Source: Muscardinus avellanarius
Lineage: Eukaryota; Chordata; Mammalia; Rodentia; Gliridae
Direction of reading: 5' to 3'
Assembly: GCA_963383645.1 (NCBI GenBank)
Contig: OY726572.1
Span: 28,216,792 to 28,280,791, forward strand
DNA length: 64,000 bases
Shown here: piece after piece, positions 23,833 to 35,459 of the stretch
How positions within the stretch are numbered: the stretch's first letter is position 1
Layout: every line of letters starts with the position of its first letter
Made by a program: the position numbers and the translations under genes
The notes under the pieces: model-generated
Told to the model about the DNA's origin: nothing
The model's database searches: none
Seen by the model: only the letters and a program-made list of their open reading frames with translations

Positions 23833-23840
23833 GGCCCAGA

Positions 23841-25545
23841 TAAATTCTATTTATTCATAGCTACGCACATTCATCAGGCACATTCATAAAGTTAGCACTT
23901 ACAATAATATAAGTGGCACTGGCAAAAATAGAAGAGAAAACATACACATATTTACTTGAAAAAGTGAACAGTAGAAGAAATAATGCAGGTCTCCAACTAA
24001 CTACTATAGAGAAAACTGTCACATCACTGAGATTTCACAAGGGATAGTGTGGAATATGTTATCAAATAACACTAGAAAGTAAGCTGTGAAAAACAAAACT
24101 ATTTTTTTCAGAATATAAGAAAAACTCAGTGCTCCAATAATCTCCAGAAATGTTTCAAATAAAGCTGCATGGTTTGAGAACAAGTTGAAAAACAATGAGT
24201 AAGAAGTCTCAGTTCTCTCCTGATACTTCCTTCCCATTTTATCAACGTACTTCCAGTCATGGACCATCAAAGTCTCTATTTCATAAAAATATGGGTGCTC
24301 ACAATTTTTTGTAAAGGATGCCATTCTCATTTCTTTGAATTTGCCAGTGTTTTCAAATGTATATCAGTTATGATCAATTAAAATAATTAGGCTCCCTCAT
24401 CCCTTAAAGAATTTGATATCAAATACATTTACTTGTATTTAATAATAGTAATTCCATTTAGACTATATGTAATTTAATCAAGCAAAATTTCATCTTCCAG
24501 ACTCTTTTTATTTTCATAAAATGAGAACTTTATAGAACTGATAAGATAGTTTGAAACAACATACATTCAAGACATGTTATACATAGTATAATAGGTAACT
24601 GTTAGTTCCCTCAAGTTACCTGTGTTTAGGCAAATATTTTTATAAGAGATTTAAAGGTACTTTTTCTAATTTGCACCATGATCTTTCAAATGTATGAAGC
24701 AAACATCATCCAAAAAATTTTGAAAATGTTGTTTCCTATACTGCTATTCCAGATTCTACCTAAAAATGTTTATAGCTAGCATATAAGCAACATTTTGTGC
24801 ATATTTATGTGTCAGGAAGTTTGCAGTATTTTTCCCTCTTATCAAATCATTTAAGTCTGAAAGCTTTGACATGGACAATTTGAGGCTATTAGGGTGAGTG
24901 TACAAACCGAGCAATTTTTCCAGGAAAGTTTAGTGTTTATAATAGGGTAAATACATGTTGGGGTAATTTTGTAGTGAGAAAAAAAAAAAGCCAGTCGACT
25001 CACTTTAACAAATACTAAGTGTCTACTATGCAAAAGGCTGATAGAAGTTTGAAAGGCAGGGATAGCACTATAGTACATATTACAGAGAAATGAACCTCTC
25101 CCACCAATTCTCCTGACCAGTGTCAATCAACATCTGGTCAGCAAATAGATGTTAACATGATTGTAAGTGACACAAAATAAAAATCCCTCCCCCTGAAAAA
25201 CCTATAGAACTTCATTAGTAGGATATGTGAAGATGGAAACTTCCTCAAGATGTTGATAAAGTGCCCCCAAACCAAAAAATGCAATATAGTGGAAAGAATA
25301 CTTGCAAAAAGAAACCAAGCTAAAGAGAGATTTAAGGTAAGAAGATCTGTGGTAGGATATGCCCTGTCTTGATTTTTTTGAATATGTGATTATTACTAAA
25401 ACAGCATAGTCCTTATACTAGTATGCATACAAATAATTAAAATAACAATAAAATGGACATCTGGTCATACATATTTTTTCCAGGATACAGAGCAACTGGA
25501 GATCTCTTCAGTTGTTGGCAGGTATATAAAATAATAAAACAATTT
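23841..25545. other. Gene-free stretch of about 1.7 kb
   Basis: AT-rich. The minus strand at 24330-24019 gives 103 open codons with a hydrophobic end, but no recognisable protein. No repeat family identified. Confidence 0.4.
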
Positions 25546-25552
25546 TGAATAA

Positions 25553-25770
25553 ATGTTTCATAGTATGTATGCCCAAAGACCCAGCAATTCTACAGATGGG
25601 TATCTACCTAACAGAAATGAGTCCTCATGGCTTCCAACAGACATGGGTGAAAATATTCATAGCAGCTTTGTTTGTTATATCACATATACATTTATACTGG
25701 TACATAGAAATTGTTCAGAAATTAAGACTGTCTATATGTTTTTTGATGTTCAAAACAAAAAAATATGCAT
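25553..25770 (+). mobile_element. Ancient LINE-1 ORF2 3' fragment
   Basis: 'gacccagcaattctacagatgggtatctacctaacagaaatg' and 'gtgaaaatattcatagcagctttgtttgttat' are decayed forms of the ORF2 C-terminal coding region of old mammalian L1. Confidence 0.75.
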
Positions 25771-25989
25771 TAGAATTAATGCTGTATGTTTTGGATAGTT
25801 TTGACTTCAAGATAATCAAGATTTATTAATGTCTGCTAATTAAAATGTCAACATAACATCATTGTATAAATATTTTGTGAATACATCATAAATTTGGTCT
25901 TTATTTCAGTCAGGAAATTATGAATTTTGATTACTTTTAACAGAAATAGTTATCATGAAAGTTCAAATATGGTAGGAGAAAAAGGAAAA

Positions 25990-26215
25990 GGAAGTTATTA
26001 TTGTTGTTGTTGTTTTGATACTGGTGATTGAACCCAGAGGCTTTCTATTTTTTAGCTTAGATCCCCAGTCCCATTTTATTTGTTATTTTGAAAACAAGGT
26101 CTTGCTGAGTTGCTAAGGGTCTCACTAAGTTGCTGAGGTTAGCCTTGGACCTGCGATCCTCCTGTCTCAGCCTCACAAGGAGTGAGATTATAGGCATGCA
26201 TAACTATATCTGGTA
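25990..26215 (-). mobile_element. B1-ID dimeric SINE, antisense
   Basis: (TTG)n tail, then 'gatactggtgattgaacccagaggc' (ID-like) and a B1 half ending 'aggcatgcataactatatctgg'. Moderately diverged. Confidence 0.85.
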
Positions 26216-28195
26216 AAAAATTATTATTTTAAAGACAGAAAATAAAGTTGCCATTAAATGTGAAAAGAAGATTATTGAAATTTTAGGACGTTGCTATAAT
26301 CCTGGGAAAATAATGGAGAGAGAAGGAATGATTATGTAACCATAGACTAAAACTATAACTATAGATTAAAACTTTTTTATATGTTTATTTCTGATATTTA
26401 TACTTTTCACATTTTAGGGCAACAGTAATATTTCAATTATTTTAGAGCTATAACTATAAAATAACTTAAATATAAATTAAAACACACACATACATATATA
26501 TGCAAATGAATTTCTGTATTTTCTAGATGTTTTTAAAGCATACTTTAGTTTTAAAAATTTGCCAAGGACTGAATATTCACTTTTATAATGAAAGTCATGA
26601 AGGAAATATAATTACTTTACTCGATATTTACTTTAAAGTCTACTTTCTAGGACATATTCCTTTGTTAGGTTGGCTTGTTGGAAGGAATTAAAGTTAAGAA
26701 GTCAGTTCTACTTTTAAGTCACAAATCAGAGGGGAGAAGGAATCATTTTAAAATGTGCAAGAAACTCCCCTACAAGGAATTAAAAAGACTTTCTTTCACC
26801 TTCAACAGCAAAAGCCACAATTACTTTATAGGGCCTGGAAGGTAAGAATTATGCAAATCCTTATTTTATATTACCTCACAGATTAGGGTTTTAGTGACAT
26901 ACTGAATCATATCATCTCCAAGATACAGGGACATGTGGAAAGCCAATGAGTGCTATGTTTTTTCCATCCTATAATGAATTTGAAGTTTCACTCTCTAATT
27001 AGGAGAACACCTATAGAATTGTTGTATGGCCTAAGTGTAATTTTATATCAAAATCATTTTGCTGAAGAGCAGCAAAGTTCTTTTACTTGTTAATGGGGGC
27101 AATAGTATTAAGATAAAAAAGATCTTACTATGTTGCATTTTATTTCAGTGATTACTTAACCATTTCCAGCTAAACCTGCCAGCTTCGTATCTGTAATTAT
27201 GGCACATATTAAAACCAGCCAAGCTGTTAAGTACACACTCAGATATGTAGCTACTGCTCTAATATATCACTCAATCATTTTCCATTATATCATGCAACAT
27301 TAGCCTCCATTATTACAGTGCGCAGCCTTTATAAACACTTAATGCTAAAGGAGAAAATGTCAGGAATATTGCCTGATGTTTTTTTATCTCTACATGTACA
27401 TTATGTTTCTCTTGGGTTCTCCTGGCTTCAATTCATGTGGTTTCATTTGTTAAATTTACACAAATTCTTAACATAAAAGTATCCCCAAATGTGTATGTTG
27501 TAATTAGGTTGTAATTCTGAGCAGAAGTTCTAGTGACATTTAAGAGCAAACTGAGAGGCCAGTAGGAGCCTGCCAACCCTGGGGAGTTTAAAAATGGAAT
27601 AGAAGGATTGATTTACATAAATCTTAGCGCTGATGATTTTATTTACAACTTGTACAAAAGAAAACCTTCCTTAATTGTTGTTCCTCTTTATTTCTCTCAA
27701 TTCAGTTCTTACACAATAGTTGTTATAAATATGTTCAAAATTTCTATCTGCACCTCATTTTTTTAACCTAGTATATCAAGGGTGAGATCAAGCTTCTATG
27801 ATTGTGACCAGCTCCTCAGTGAGGATGGACCATCCTGTCAGAGGCAAGGTCTTGCTTACTGATTCCTAAGTACTTGTTTTTTGAAAATAGACATGTGGAT
27901 AACATATAAAACTACTCATAAAAGATCTGATTCCTAAGCATTTAACTCATTCACATCAGGTGAAACAGAACCTCCATACTAGAAATACAGGCATCTTGTA
28001 TTTTTCATGAAACTTTCAGATTATTAGAAAACACACCACTGTTTATTTCTAGCCCAGTATTCTCATTTTACTGACAAAATGGAGTTTCACCAATGTTAAA
28101 AGAAGAGAAAAAAGACATCAGGTACCATGTTTAATCTTATAAACTGAGAGATTTGAAGGCTACTTAAAATTATTTATTGAATTGATAAGAAAAAC
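26216..28195. other. Repeat-poor 2-kb stretch, candidate conserved non-coding
   Basis: Apart from A/T-rich runs this is the longest interval with no recognisable transposon. The part at 26850-27600 has unusually even base composition. No coding frame is seen. Function, if any, would be regulatory, which is inference only. Confidence 0.35.
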
Positions 28196-28199
28196 TAAT

Positions 28200-28330
28200 T
28201 CTAAACTTCTCTAGACATTTTTTCCATAATTAAAATGAAGATAATATCATCTGCCTCTTAAGATTTGTATTAAGGTGGCGGGATATAGTACATGCAAGAT
28301 ATCTAGGCTATAGCAGATACTGAATTTAAT
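28200..28330 (+). mobile_element. MIR fragment
   Basis: 'cataattaaaatgaagataatatcatctgcctcttaagatttgtattaagg' and 'ctatagcagatactgaat' follow the MIR order in decayed form. Confidence 0.55.
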
Positions 28331-28384
28331 TTGCTTGGGACATTATTTCCTAGTTTTATGTTTATTAGTTCTCTTATAAATTAG

Positions 28385-28500
28385 ATTACATGGCATGTGA
28401 GGGCAGTGATCAATGGATTGCTCCCCTTTTTCATTTCACCTGTCCACAGACCTGGGATGAGAGCATAGCAAATGCTTAGTAGAGGGATAATGATGTAGTT
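28385..28500 (+). mobile_element. L2 tail fragment
   Basis: 'catgtgagggcagtgatc...cccagacctgggatgagagcatagcaaatgcttagtag'-like text resembles the L2 3' end (gagggcaggg ... agcacagtgcc ... gtag). Ancient and uncertain. Confidence 0.4.
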
Positions 28501-28880
28501 TAATACAAATGTCCTCTTGTCTTTTTAATATAGAGTCTCTTACTCATATTAGTCAGTGTTAGGTCATTCTGTTTCTTGAGATGAAAACCCAGAAGCCACT
28601 GAACTGAATAGTACTTTTACATATGGAGCAAATTTCTCATGTCTAGAGAAGGCTGATCTCACCCTGAATGACACCATGCTTCATGGAAGGCCAGAGTGAG
28701 GGTCAATTTGAAGGCCAGTGTGAGATTCAGCACTATTGAAGCTTAGGTTTCAGACTCACAATTAAATCCTAATTCAACTTGAATTCCCAAATCCACCTAC
28801 CTTGTAACTCACTTAAATATTCCACATTATTCTGTAGTAGAGAAGTTCCCATATTAATCTAATAAGTACATCATGACAGT
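28501..28880. other. Gene-free stretch
   Basis: Nothing recognised. A local 'ggccagagtgag'/'ggccagtgtgag' duplication lies at about 28690-28725. Confidence 0.4.
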
Positions 28881-28884
28881 ATCA

Positions 28885-29385
28885 CAGTACTTTTACTTCT
28901 TTTACCACTGCATTTGATTTTGACCCATCTATTTCACCACGAGAGTGCAAATACCTTGAAGATCGTATGTCAATATGGTGACAATACAAGACATACCATT
29001 GCACAGTAGCTCCGTGGGGTACTTATAGATCTCTGTGACTTTTCCTTTTTGGAAGGAGTGAAAATAAAAAATGACCTACTGTCTATTATTAGTCTTGTTT
29101 AGAAGTGTTTGGGATACTTGTAGGATACCTTCTAGTTTTGTGTTCTATCCGTGTCTCTCAAAGTAATTCTTTTGATTTCCTGAAGTAGTGCAGGTGGGAA
29201 AAGGAGCGGAGACACATGTGAAAGCAGTCCACAGTGTGGATGAATGAGAACTCCCGAGAGTCAAAATTCTGAAGCTATTTTTTTTACCCTAGAAAGAGTG
29301 AAGACTACAGTACCCTGCCTAGTTCATGGACTATTCCCAGAACCTATAGCAGCAACTAGTACTCCATAAATAATTGTTTAATTAG
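28885..29385 (+). mobile_element. Possible L2 remnant
   Basis: 'gtaccctgcctagttcatggactattcccagaacctatagcagcaactagtactccataaataattgttta' near 29308-29378 resembles the L2 terminus. The upstream part is very diverged. Confidence 0.35.
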
Positions 29386-29559
29386 TAGATAGAGCAAAAG
29401 TAATACTGCTCATATATATAATTGTTAGTGTCCAAAGCCACCCTGTTTAAGGGAATTCTTATTCTAATCCTAGTAGTTCCTTGGAGCAGGTGAGCTCCTA
29501 CTGAATTCATCAATTCTGTAGTTCCTACAGTCTCTTTGTGTGGCTACAACATACATATT

Positions 29560-29657
29560 TATAAATGCTTTATATATATTCCAATGTATACATATATATA
29601 TATATACACAATGTATATGTGTGTATATATGTGTATATATATGTATGTATATACATA

Positions 29658-29696
<39 letters not shown>

Positions 29697-29718
29697 TTGA
29701 AATTCCAAATATATATAT
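29560..29718. repeat. (TA)n/(TG)n microsatellite
   Basis: Long alternating TA and TG tracts that immediately precede an antisense SINE. Confidence 0.95.
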
Positions 29719-29921
29719 ATTGCAGTACTAGGGATTGAACCCAGCGGCTTTCTATCTCTGAGCTACATCCCTAGTCTTATTTTATTTTTTATTGTGAAAT
29801 TGAGTATCACCAAGTTGAAGAGGGCCTCACTGAGTTGCTGAAGCTGGCCATGAACCTTTTATCTTCTGTCTCAGCCTTTTGGGTACTGGGATTACAAGTG
29901 TGCACCACCAGACCCAGCCAT
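29719..29921 (-). mobile_element. B1-ID dimeric SINE, antisense
   Basis: 'gcagtactagggattgaacccagcggc' followed by a B1 half ending 'agtgtgcaccaccagacccagcc'. Its tail merges with the TA repeat. Confidence 0.88.
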
Positions 29922-29924
29922 ATA

Positions 29925-30395
29925 TTTTATTTTTAAATTCGTCCTAATAGTTATATTTCAGTCATTCATCATTTACATAGTTCCATTGTATTATTACAGC
30001 TCTACTGTATACTTGTCACTAAAGATAAAAGTACTATTTTATGATTTAATGGAATTTTATTATCTTTGAGAATATTGGGCATATTTAAGTAAACCACAAG
30101 GCCTTTGCAAAGTAAATGAAAGTGGGAATTTGAAAGGATGTTCATTACAATAAATGTATGAAGCCTGTTGGGCCAGGAAGACTTTCTATAGACAGGTTGA
30201 TGACAGATGAGTAGAGAAAGTAGTTTGGCTTTAAAATGTCTAGAATGATTGTCAGCCTCGTTCACTCCATCACAATCAAATCCCTATTTTATTTTCTTAT
30301 CTCATAATGCTAAATTGTCTTCAAAGGTAACATCTGTTCAAAATATGCCAAAAATTTAAATATTTTCTGTGAATATCTCAGTTCTTTGATGTACA
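29925..30395. other. Gene-free stretch
   Basis: AT-rich sequence with no recognised element. Confidence 0.4.
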
Positions 30396-30399
30396 TAGA

Positions 30400-30575
30400 C
30401 TTAAAGACTATGAGAGCAGACAATATCTTATAATTTTTAACTCATAGTCTCTCAATTTACAGATATGGATATGAAGTTTGGGGACGATAAAATTTGTCTA
30501 AGGTCACATAACATGTGAATGATGAGACTAGGCATGGACTCTGACTGGCAGGTCTCACTCCTATGTCTCCTTCAT
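30400..30575 (-). mobile_element. MIR element, antisense
   Basis: 'ctcaatttacagatatggatatgaagtttggggac...gtctaaggtcacataacatgtgaatgatgagactagg' is the reverse MIR core (paraphrased from 30451-30531). Confidence 0.8.
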
Positions 30576-30895
30576 GCTCTGCACAATGAGATGGGGCACG
30601 AGGTATCCACAGGCAACCTAGTTCAAAGAGACACTGTGTCTCCAAGAAGTTGATTTGGTCAACCTTATATGCATTTGGAACAACCAAATGTAGGAAGTAG
30701 GAATAAAGTTTTGTCTGAGTTAATATACAGTGGTATTTTAAAGTCTATCTCATATTAATGTTGAATTATTCAATTATTATAAATATAATATACTAAACTA
30801 CCTGGTATTTCTTAATTTACATAAAACATACAAATAAATCTAAAATTAAATTTAAACTGGAATGTTTTAGATCTAATTGTATGTAAGCAACTATT

Positions 30896-31089
30896 CTTTT
30901 TTTTTTTTTTTTTTTGGTGGTACTGGGATTCCTAGAAACCTCTCCGGGCTATACTCCCAGATCTATTTTGCATTTTTATTTTTGGAAACAGGTCTCTTAA
31001 GCGAGCGAAGCTGGCTTTGAACCTGCACGATCCTCCTGTCTCTGCCTCCCAAGCACGGGGATTACAAGCTTGCACCACCATGCCCGGTG
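30896..31089 (-). mobile_element. Young B1-ID SINE, antisense
   Basis: T-rich tail, 'tggtggtactgggattcctagaaacc' and a B1 half ending 'cttgcaccaccatgcccgg'. A perfect 14-bp duplication (tgtaagcaactatt) lies at 30882-30895 and 31090-31103. Confidence 0.93.
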
Positions 31090-31244
31090 TGTAAGCAACT
31101 ATTTTAAAAACAAACATGATTAAGTTAATTCTTTTGGGGTGAAATAATTTGCCTTTGATTTTCATTGTATTTTCAAGCATGTATCCCCTCAAAAATATTA
31201 CTGGCCAAGTTATCACAAAAGGTAGCTACCCTTGTTTTGAGATA

Positions 31245-31445
31245 CCCTTATTTAGTACTTGTTAGGTTCTATACAAAATACTTGGGAAATAGTCTTTGAT
31301 CATATGTTCACAGTAATCTTATGAGGCAAATATTTCCATGATATAGGACATGGATATAGCTTAATAAGTTCTCCAAAGTAACAGATTCAAACCTGGGTCT
31401 GTCTGAGTATACAGTCTACAACTCATAACCATTCTGATATAGCTA
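31245..31445 (-). mobile_element. MIR element, antisense
   Basis: 'taatcttatgaggcaaatatttccatgatataggacatgg...agttctccaaagtaacagattcaaacctgggtctgtctg' follows reverse MIR order. Its far end abuts the target site of the next SINE. Confidence 0.75.
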
Positions 31446-31456
31446 TTCTATATTCT

Positions 31457-31655
31457 TTTTTTTTTTTTTTGGAGGTATTGGGGTTCCTGGAAATCCTTCT
31501 ACCTCTGGCCTACACTCCTAGGCCTATTATTTTTTTTTAATTTTTATTTGGAAACAGGGTCTCTTAAGCCTGTGAGGCTGGTTTTGAACCTGTGCGATGC
31601 TCCTGTCTCCATCTCCCAAGCGCGGGGATTACAAGCGGGCACCACCACGCCTGGC
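31457..31655 (-). mobile_element. Young B1-ID SINE, antisense
   Basis: T tail, 'ggaggtattggggttcctggaaatcc' and a B1 half ending 'gggcaccaccacgcctggc'. An 11-bp duplication with one mismatch (ttcta[t/c]attct) lies at 31446-31456 and 31656-31666. Confidence 0.92.
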
Positions 31656-31669
31656 TTCTACATTCTAAT

Positions 31670-32505
31670 TATGTAATTTGATTCGATGATGAAGAAAAAC
31701 ATATTTTCAGAGAGACCTGATTTTTGAATCATTAACAATTATATTTAAAATAAAACTACATGTAACCCTTTCTAATTACCAAATATTAGACTGATTTTGG
31801 CAAAATGGAATTTGTACAAATGTTGACCAATGAGACCGAGAACTACTAGTTAAATTGTTGTAGCCACATTTAATAATGGCTTCTAGTTTCTTCTTCATAA
31901 AAAATAGAATGAAGATATTATTTAATAATTGTGTGATTAAAGATAAGTAGATATCTAGCATTGTGCCTTTCATGCAGGGCACTCTATAAATAGTTGCTAT
32001 GTCCTCATCCTCCCCCACCTTACCTAAATATATTACAAATTTGTCAAAATATGCTAACAAAGGCCATCATTTTTCTCTAAATCTCTGCTTTTTTGAATTT
32101 TTTGGGGGGACAAACATATGTCAAATAATATTTCAAGCTTCTTTTGAGGAAGAAAAACTGAGAAAAATAATTCAAAAATCCCCTTTTTATTTGGGGCATT
32201 TTATTAAAGAAAAAAAGATTAGATAACAAATTACAAGACCAAAATTGACCAAATATAAGGAAAAGAATAATTGTTTAAATGTCATTACCTTTGATTGATA
32301 ATTAACTAGACTGGTGGGTAACAATTTTCCTGGCAGGATCTTAGTTACATTAGAATCTATCATAATATTGCTCAAAATTTTATAGGGTATGTTAATTTCA
32401 TTTTAGGAAGACATAGGGCATTCAATGAAAAAAAAGGTTCTATTTTCTACCAGGAATGGGCCTTGATTCTTGATTTCTTTCTGCTACAGGGTGGGAGATA
32501 TTACA
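31670..32505. other. Gene-free AT-rich stretch
   Basis: Nothing recognised. Confidence 0.4.
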
Positions 32506-32509
32506 GTTA

Positions 32510-33095
32510 TTTCTCATGACATCAGACCTTGCTTATCCTCATAGAAAGTATTCAAAGAGGAAGCACAAGTGGGAATGCAAAGGGTTTATTTAGAGACATG
32601 AAGACATCATTTGAGAAAGGCCATGAAGAGCGGGGAAAGGGTTACACTCCAGGGTAAATCTGGAATGGGCCTTTCTGGAGAATGGAAAGGCGGTCTGGGG
32701 TTTTCCGGAGATGGGGTATGGAGTGATCTATTGCCAGATATGGAAAGTGAGTGGTGTGGAGTGTTCCCTATGTTGGGTTTTGTAGTCTATTTGGACACCT
32801 TTATACAATTACGTTTGAGTGATTAACCGCCCTTTGCATGTTACATCTCAGTTACCTTTTGTTATTTCCCTGCCACCTTCCCATCGGGCAGGAGGTCAAA
32901 GTGAACAAGGCTTTGCAGATCATCTTCAGGTTCATCCCAGCCAACCCTATCTTTGCCCCCTTCGCATAGGGGAGGGGTAAAGTGAATCCTTGCAGGTCCA
33001 GTCAGTCCCAGTTGACCCTGTCTGCTAATGTGTAGCCAGCTACCTAAGACTTCTCTGTTGATGACATCTAAATATCCTGGCCCAGAATATACTTA
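32510..33095 (-). mobile_element. Candidate LTR, antisense
   Basis: A GC-richer block with retroviral LTR-like order when read leftward: a pyrimidine/purine-mixed U3, a TATA-like 'tgtataaagg' near 32800, and a possible AATAAA-type signal ('aaataaacc') near 32585. No internal genes flank it. The family was not recognised, and the absence of clear TG/CA ends keeps confidence low. Confidence 0.4.
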
Positions 33096-33229
33096 GTGGC
33101 CTCTTATCTAGTTGTATCATATTATACCTCTTATTCCAATTCATTTTTAATACAATAAACAAAATCAACTTTTTAAAAAAAATTCAAGTCAAATAACAGC
33201 ACTTAAAACTAAATTAAAAAGCTCTCCAT

Positions 33230-33590
33230 TGCTTGGACTCTAAAACCTGAAGTTCTTGTACCCACATCTTCACAAGTGTGTATTTGAGTATTTTACAATA
33301 CTCAAAAGCAAACTAACTGTTTAGTGCCCTTGCCTATGCTTTGTCTAATGTTTTTTGGAAAGTCCCACTCATCCTTATAGACTTCAAAATTAAGTAATAT
33401 TAGTTCTTCAAAGTATCTTTTCTAATATTGTTGGGATCACCTTTGTACCACCCACTAAGCAGTCAGTCGATCTCTGTTGCTTTATTTAACCAAACCAACA
33501 TTTAGCATCACTAATGTCAGTCACACTGTATGTGACTAAAATATATATTAAGAAGTTTATCAATATTAATTAATTTCTATTTATTTTAAT
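33230..33590 (+). mobile_element. L2 fragment, 5' part
   Basis: 'gcccttgcctatgctttgtctaatgttttttggaaagtccc' matches the decayed L2 text coding '...CxAxGxxLxxLF' before the 'ccttcaaggccc' block. It continues at 33840 after a MIR. Confidence 0.55.
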
Positions 33591-33594
33591 TAAC

Positions 33595-33770
33595 TTATAA
33601 CACAATGAAGTAGGGACTATTTTTGTTTTTTTTCCACTAGTTAAGAACTCAAGGTACATAAAGATTAAGTTGCTTGTTCAAAGTGACATAGATATTAATT
33701 ATAGCGCTGAGTTTGAACTCAGAAAATTCTGAGTTTCTCTAGCGTCCATATTTTTAACTACTATCCCCAA
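33595..33770 (-). mobile_element. MIR element, antisense
   Basis: 'aagtagggactatttttg...attaagttgcttgttcaaagtgacatagatattaattatagcgctgagtttgaactcaga' is reverse MIR order. It lies inside an L2. Confidence 0.7.
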
Positions 33771-33839
33771 ATGCCTCTCATAGAATATTATATACTTCTT
33801 TACAGATATAATGCTTATTACAATATTTTTATTTTTTTA

Positions 33840-33960
33840 TTCCAACTTCTCTGCTACACTCCTTGAGAAAGAGGTTCTATTTCCATCTTATTTCCCCAGT
33901 TCCTGGCTTAGCACCTGACATCACGAGAGTTCAATAAGTGATTGGTGCACTGAGTTGAAT
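33840..33960 (+). mobile_element. L2 3' end
   Basis: 'ctacactccttgagaaagaggttctatttc...cagttcctggcttagcacctgacatcacgagagttcaataagtg' closely follows the L2 terminus. Confidence 0.75.
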
Positions 33961-35455
33961 TAAGATTAAAGCAATTCTCTTTGTCTTTCGGCTTCTGATA
34001 AATGTGCTTGCATGACAGTAGCTTGCCTTGAGGTTTGTTTGTACTCAGTGAGAAAAAGGGTAAAAAGATAAAAGAGCAAGTTAGTTCAGCAAGAAACAAA
34101 GATAACACTAGCAAATTAACAGAAAACACTATTAAACACTTTTACAGATGCTCTTTTCATGAATATTTGCTTCAGCCACTCAGTGATGGGATAGACATTT
34201 ACATAACAATAGAGCAAGCAGCAGGCCGTGTTCAGTAGTGCACATCCCCAGGTCAAACGGAGGTGGAGTCACATACACAATTCATGCAAGTCACTGAAAC
34301 AAATTGTACACTTTGAACATTGCTAACTGAAGCTGACCTGTATTCTTTGGAAAAGGAAATGCTGATTCTGATAGAAATCCTGACAGCTCAGGAAGGAAAA
34401 AGCAGGAATAATTGAATCTTCAGAAGAAAAAAAAAATAAAGCACAAATCCCTTCAGAGAAAAAAATATCATAAAAGAGGATAAAAAATCACTTAGACTTC
34501 ACCACTCTATATTATGAATATTTTCATATATGCCTTTGCCAGTAATGAGCTCTAATGCGGCTACGGTGTTATGAATCTGTTGTCATGACAATTGATAGCA
34601 CATGGGCTACTCAAAGAGACATCAAGTAAATCTTTTGCAAAGTATTTATCAGACTTGAATGAATGCCAAATGGATATAATGGTGGCAAACACTGTTGAAG
34701 AAATAACAACACTGTCTTTTCTTTAATGTAGTATACTATTTGAGGAAATGCACCCACATCATGTTGCAAATGATTGGCTTTCAATTCTTTTTATCAATCA
34801 GTAGAGATTTGATTATATAAAACTATTAGAGCTTAAAGTTATAAATTCAAAATTAGAAAGGTTGACATTAAGGTATCTTCAGATATTTGTTGATTTCAAA
34901 CTTCTGCCCAATATAGATTTATTTTTTATTTCTACAACAACTTTTAGAAATAGCTATTAATTCTCATGAAGTACATCTGAGTCAAGAAATCTTTTACAAC
35001 AATCATTTTCCATTCTTTTGACCAGAGTTTGTTCTTAGAATCACCACCAAATAAAATATTATTATTAAAATTTTATTTGAAGTTTACTGTAAACATCATT
35101 TTTATATTTTTAGAAAGTTTTCAAATAAAATACAGTTTTTCTAGTTATAAGAAGATTCATAGTAGTAATATATCATTTGAAAAGAGGAAACTGCAAGCAT
35201 AGCATTACAATTTTTTATAGAAATAATTGATCAGAAAATTCCATAAAATTCTTACACTCTCCCGGTTTAAAAACTCTACCTATGAAAATTTTTTAGTAAT
35301 ATAGTTCATATATCTAAAAACTATAGAATGTCCTTCAATGTATATTTTAATTTAGCCATGTTATAATCTTTGTGTCATTTTGTTTTAAATACCTAGACTT
35401 TATTGTGTACCAGTATTGGGAAGAGGCTTCAAAATGTATTAATGTACCAGTACTG
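33961..35455. other. Gene-free stretch; one candidate conserved segment
   Basis: No transposon recognised. At 34530-34720 the sequence is less AT-rich and carries a TGTCATGACA palindrome (about 34582), a TALE-homeodomain-like half-site pair. Regulatory function is speculation. Confidence 0.35.
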
Positions 35456-35459
35456 GAAA

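Noticed and set aside
24019..24330. 103-codon minus-strand frame with hydrophobic C-terminus
   Set aside because: AT-rich DNA readily yields such hydrophobic frames. No known family, no splice or 3' UTR signals.
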